Assembly (NCBI RefSeq): GCF_014529535.1
Contig: NW_023503339.1
Coordinates: forward strand, 124,001 to 188,000
Source of the DNA: Bradysia coprophila
Taxonomy: Eukaryota > Arthropoda > Insecta > Diptera > Sciaridae
Reading direction: 5' to 3'
DNA: 64,000 bases
Shown here one piece after another: positions 63,129-64,000 of this stretch (positions are counted from its first letter, which is position 1; each line of letters starts with the position of its first letter). The position numbers and the translations under genes are program-made. The notes below the pieces were generated by a model that was not told the origin of the DNA, did no database searches, and saw only the letters and a program-made list of their open reading frames with translations.

Positions 63129-64000
63129 TTTGTAATAAAAAGAATTGGCAAATAATAAGTGTCAGCTTCGGAGTTTTGGTTAAGATTTTCTCCTGACTGA
63201 ATTTTTATATTGAATAAATTAGCCATTTCAATTATATCGATATACTATAATAGAGTTTTTAAAAATTAATTAAATCTGGTCTTCGACTCGCATGATAGGA
63301 GTCTAACATTCAAATTACAAATATGATAAAAACTTATTATTTCGTTTAGGCATATTGGAATTATTATATATTATATCATTCACGTAAGTATCTAAAAAAA
63401 CGTTCTTCTTAGCTGTTTTGTTGGTTGATGGATCGTTAAACAATGCGTCAGGTCTTAAAATAAAAAAAATTAAAACTTTTGACCAAAATAATGCAGATCG
63501 TGTTATGGGTTTTTCTTTCTTTTAATATAATTCAATTCGAAAAGGCAATCTTTTCCATCAAAATAAATTGTTTAGTGGATTCGCAGATGGAAATGATTTT
63601 AACGAATTAGAAAAAATGAATCATTTACATACAATTAGGCAACAGATGCTAATTTATCAAATATTTTTTTATTGTATTTGATTAATCACGTTCACCACAA
63701 CTTTTGTTTGAGTCGACCTAATGATTGCTATCGCTTAACAGTATAACATTCTGTTTCAATGATAGAAAAATGTCGTTATAAACCATAAAATTTCGTTTAT
63801 GCTAGTTTCATGGATTTTATAAATTATTTTAATTGCATTACGATTAAGAGCAGAACTATCAATTCACTTATGGGAACAAAAAGGTCGTTATAACAGGGCT
63901 GCATTATGTTTGGCATTTAAAACAAGGAAAATTCAAATTTGTCACATGACAAGCTCTTCTGTTGCAAATTTTTTATATGCAACCGTCACAACTTATATAA
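63129..64000. other. AT-rich intergenic DNA to window end
   Basis: No exon or repeat recognised. Confidence 0.4.

Overview
The window is nuclear DNA of an insect, most likely a dipteran. Genes are split by short GT-AG introns (mostly 50-80 bases), intergenic DNA is AT-rich, small foldback elements are common, and the gene set is animal: Golgi alpha-mannosidase II, SMU1, presenilin, the puffyeye/USP34 deubiquitinase, a KCT2/TGN38-like membrane protein, mitochondrial PheRS and PUS3. Lower Diptera is a guess from overall character only.

Layout. 1-12.8 kb holds no recognisable gene but carries a TTAA-flanked MITE family (two copies at 0.9-2.1 kb), perfect hairpins (7.4 and 10.3 kb) and a composite inverted-repeat element (10.8-11.8 kb). 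12.8-16.9 kb (-): alpha-mannosidase II, 11 exons, intact. 19.2-21.3 kb (+): SMU1, 9 exons, intact. 22.8-25.1 kb (-): presenilin, 9 exons, intact. 25.5-26.1 kb (-): a possible 69-residue three-exon gene. 26.6-28.1 kb (-): an unrecognised 375-residue coiled-coil/basic protein in four exons. 28.5-31.3 kb: repeats, including six units of about 146 bp inside an element with inverted GCCCCGTAC ends. 31.6-44.0 kb (+): puf/USP34, 23 exons, 3547 residues, intact. 45.5-46.6 kb: a non-coding 1.07-kb element with long inverted ends. 48.0-49.7 kb (-): KCT2/TGN38-like protein. 51.6-53.0 kb (+): mitochondrial PheRS with seven single-base frame breaks. 53.0-54.7 kb (+): PUS3, intact from its second exon on. 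54.7-64 kb: mostly non-coding, with two more MITEs (one with an 8-bp target duplication) and some unrecognised coding-like segments near 61.5-63.1 kb.

The genes are unrelated housekeeping and membrane-trafficking genes; nothing suggests they act as one system. Mannosidase II, the KCT2/TGN-like protein and presenilin all act in the secretory pathway, and PheRS and PUS3 both act on tRNA, but their proximity is probably ordinary gene order. Exon borders were derived by hand from splice consensus, reading phase and family resemblance. Total coding lengths were checked to be multiples of three for mannosidase (3390), SMU1 (1530), presenilin (1557), puf (10644), the KCT2-like gene (1575) and PUS3 from exon 2 (1281).

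The most surprising observations are the frame-broken but otherwise conserved PheRS, the small spliced gene upstream of presenilin, and the several families of foldback elements.
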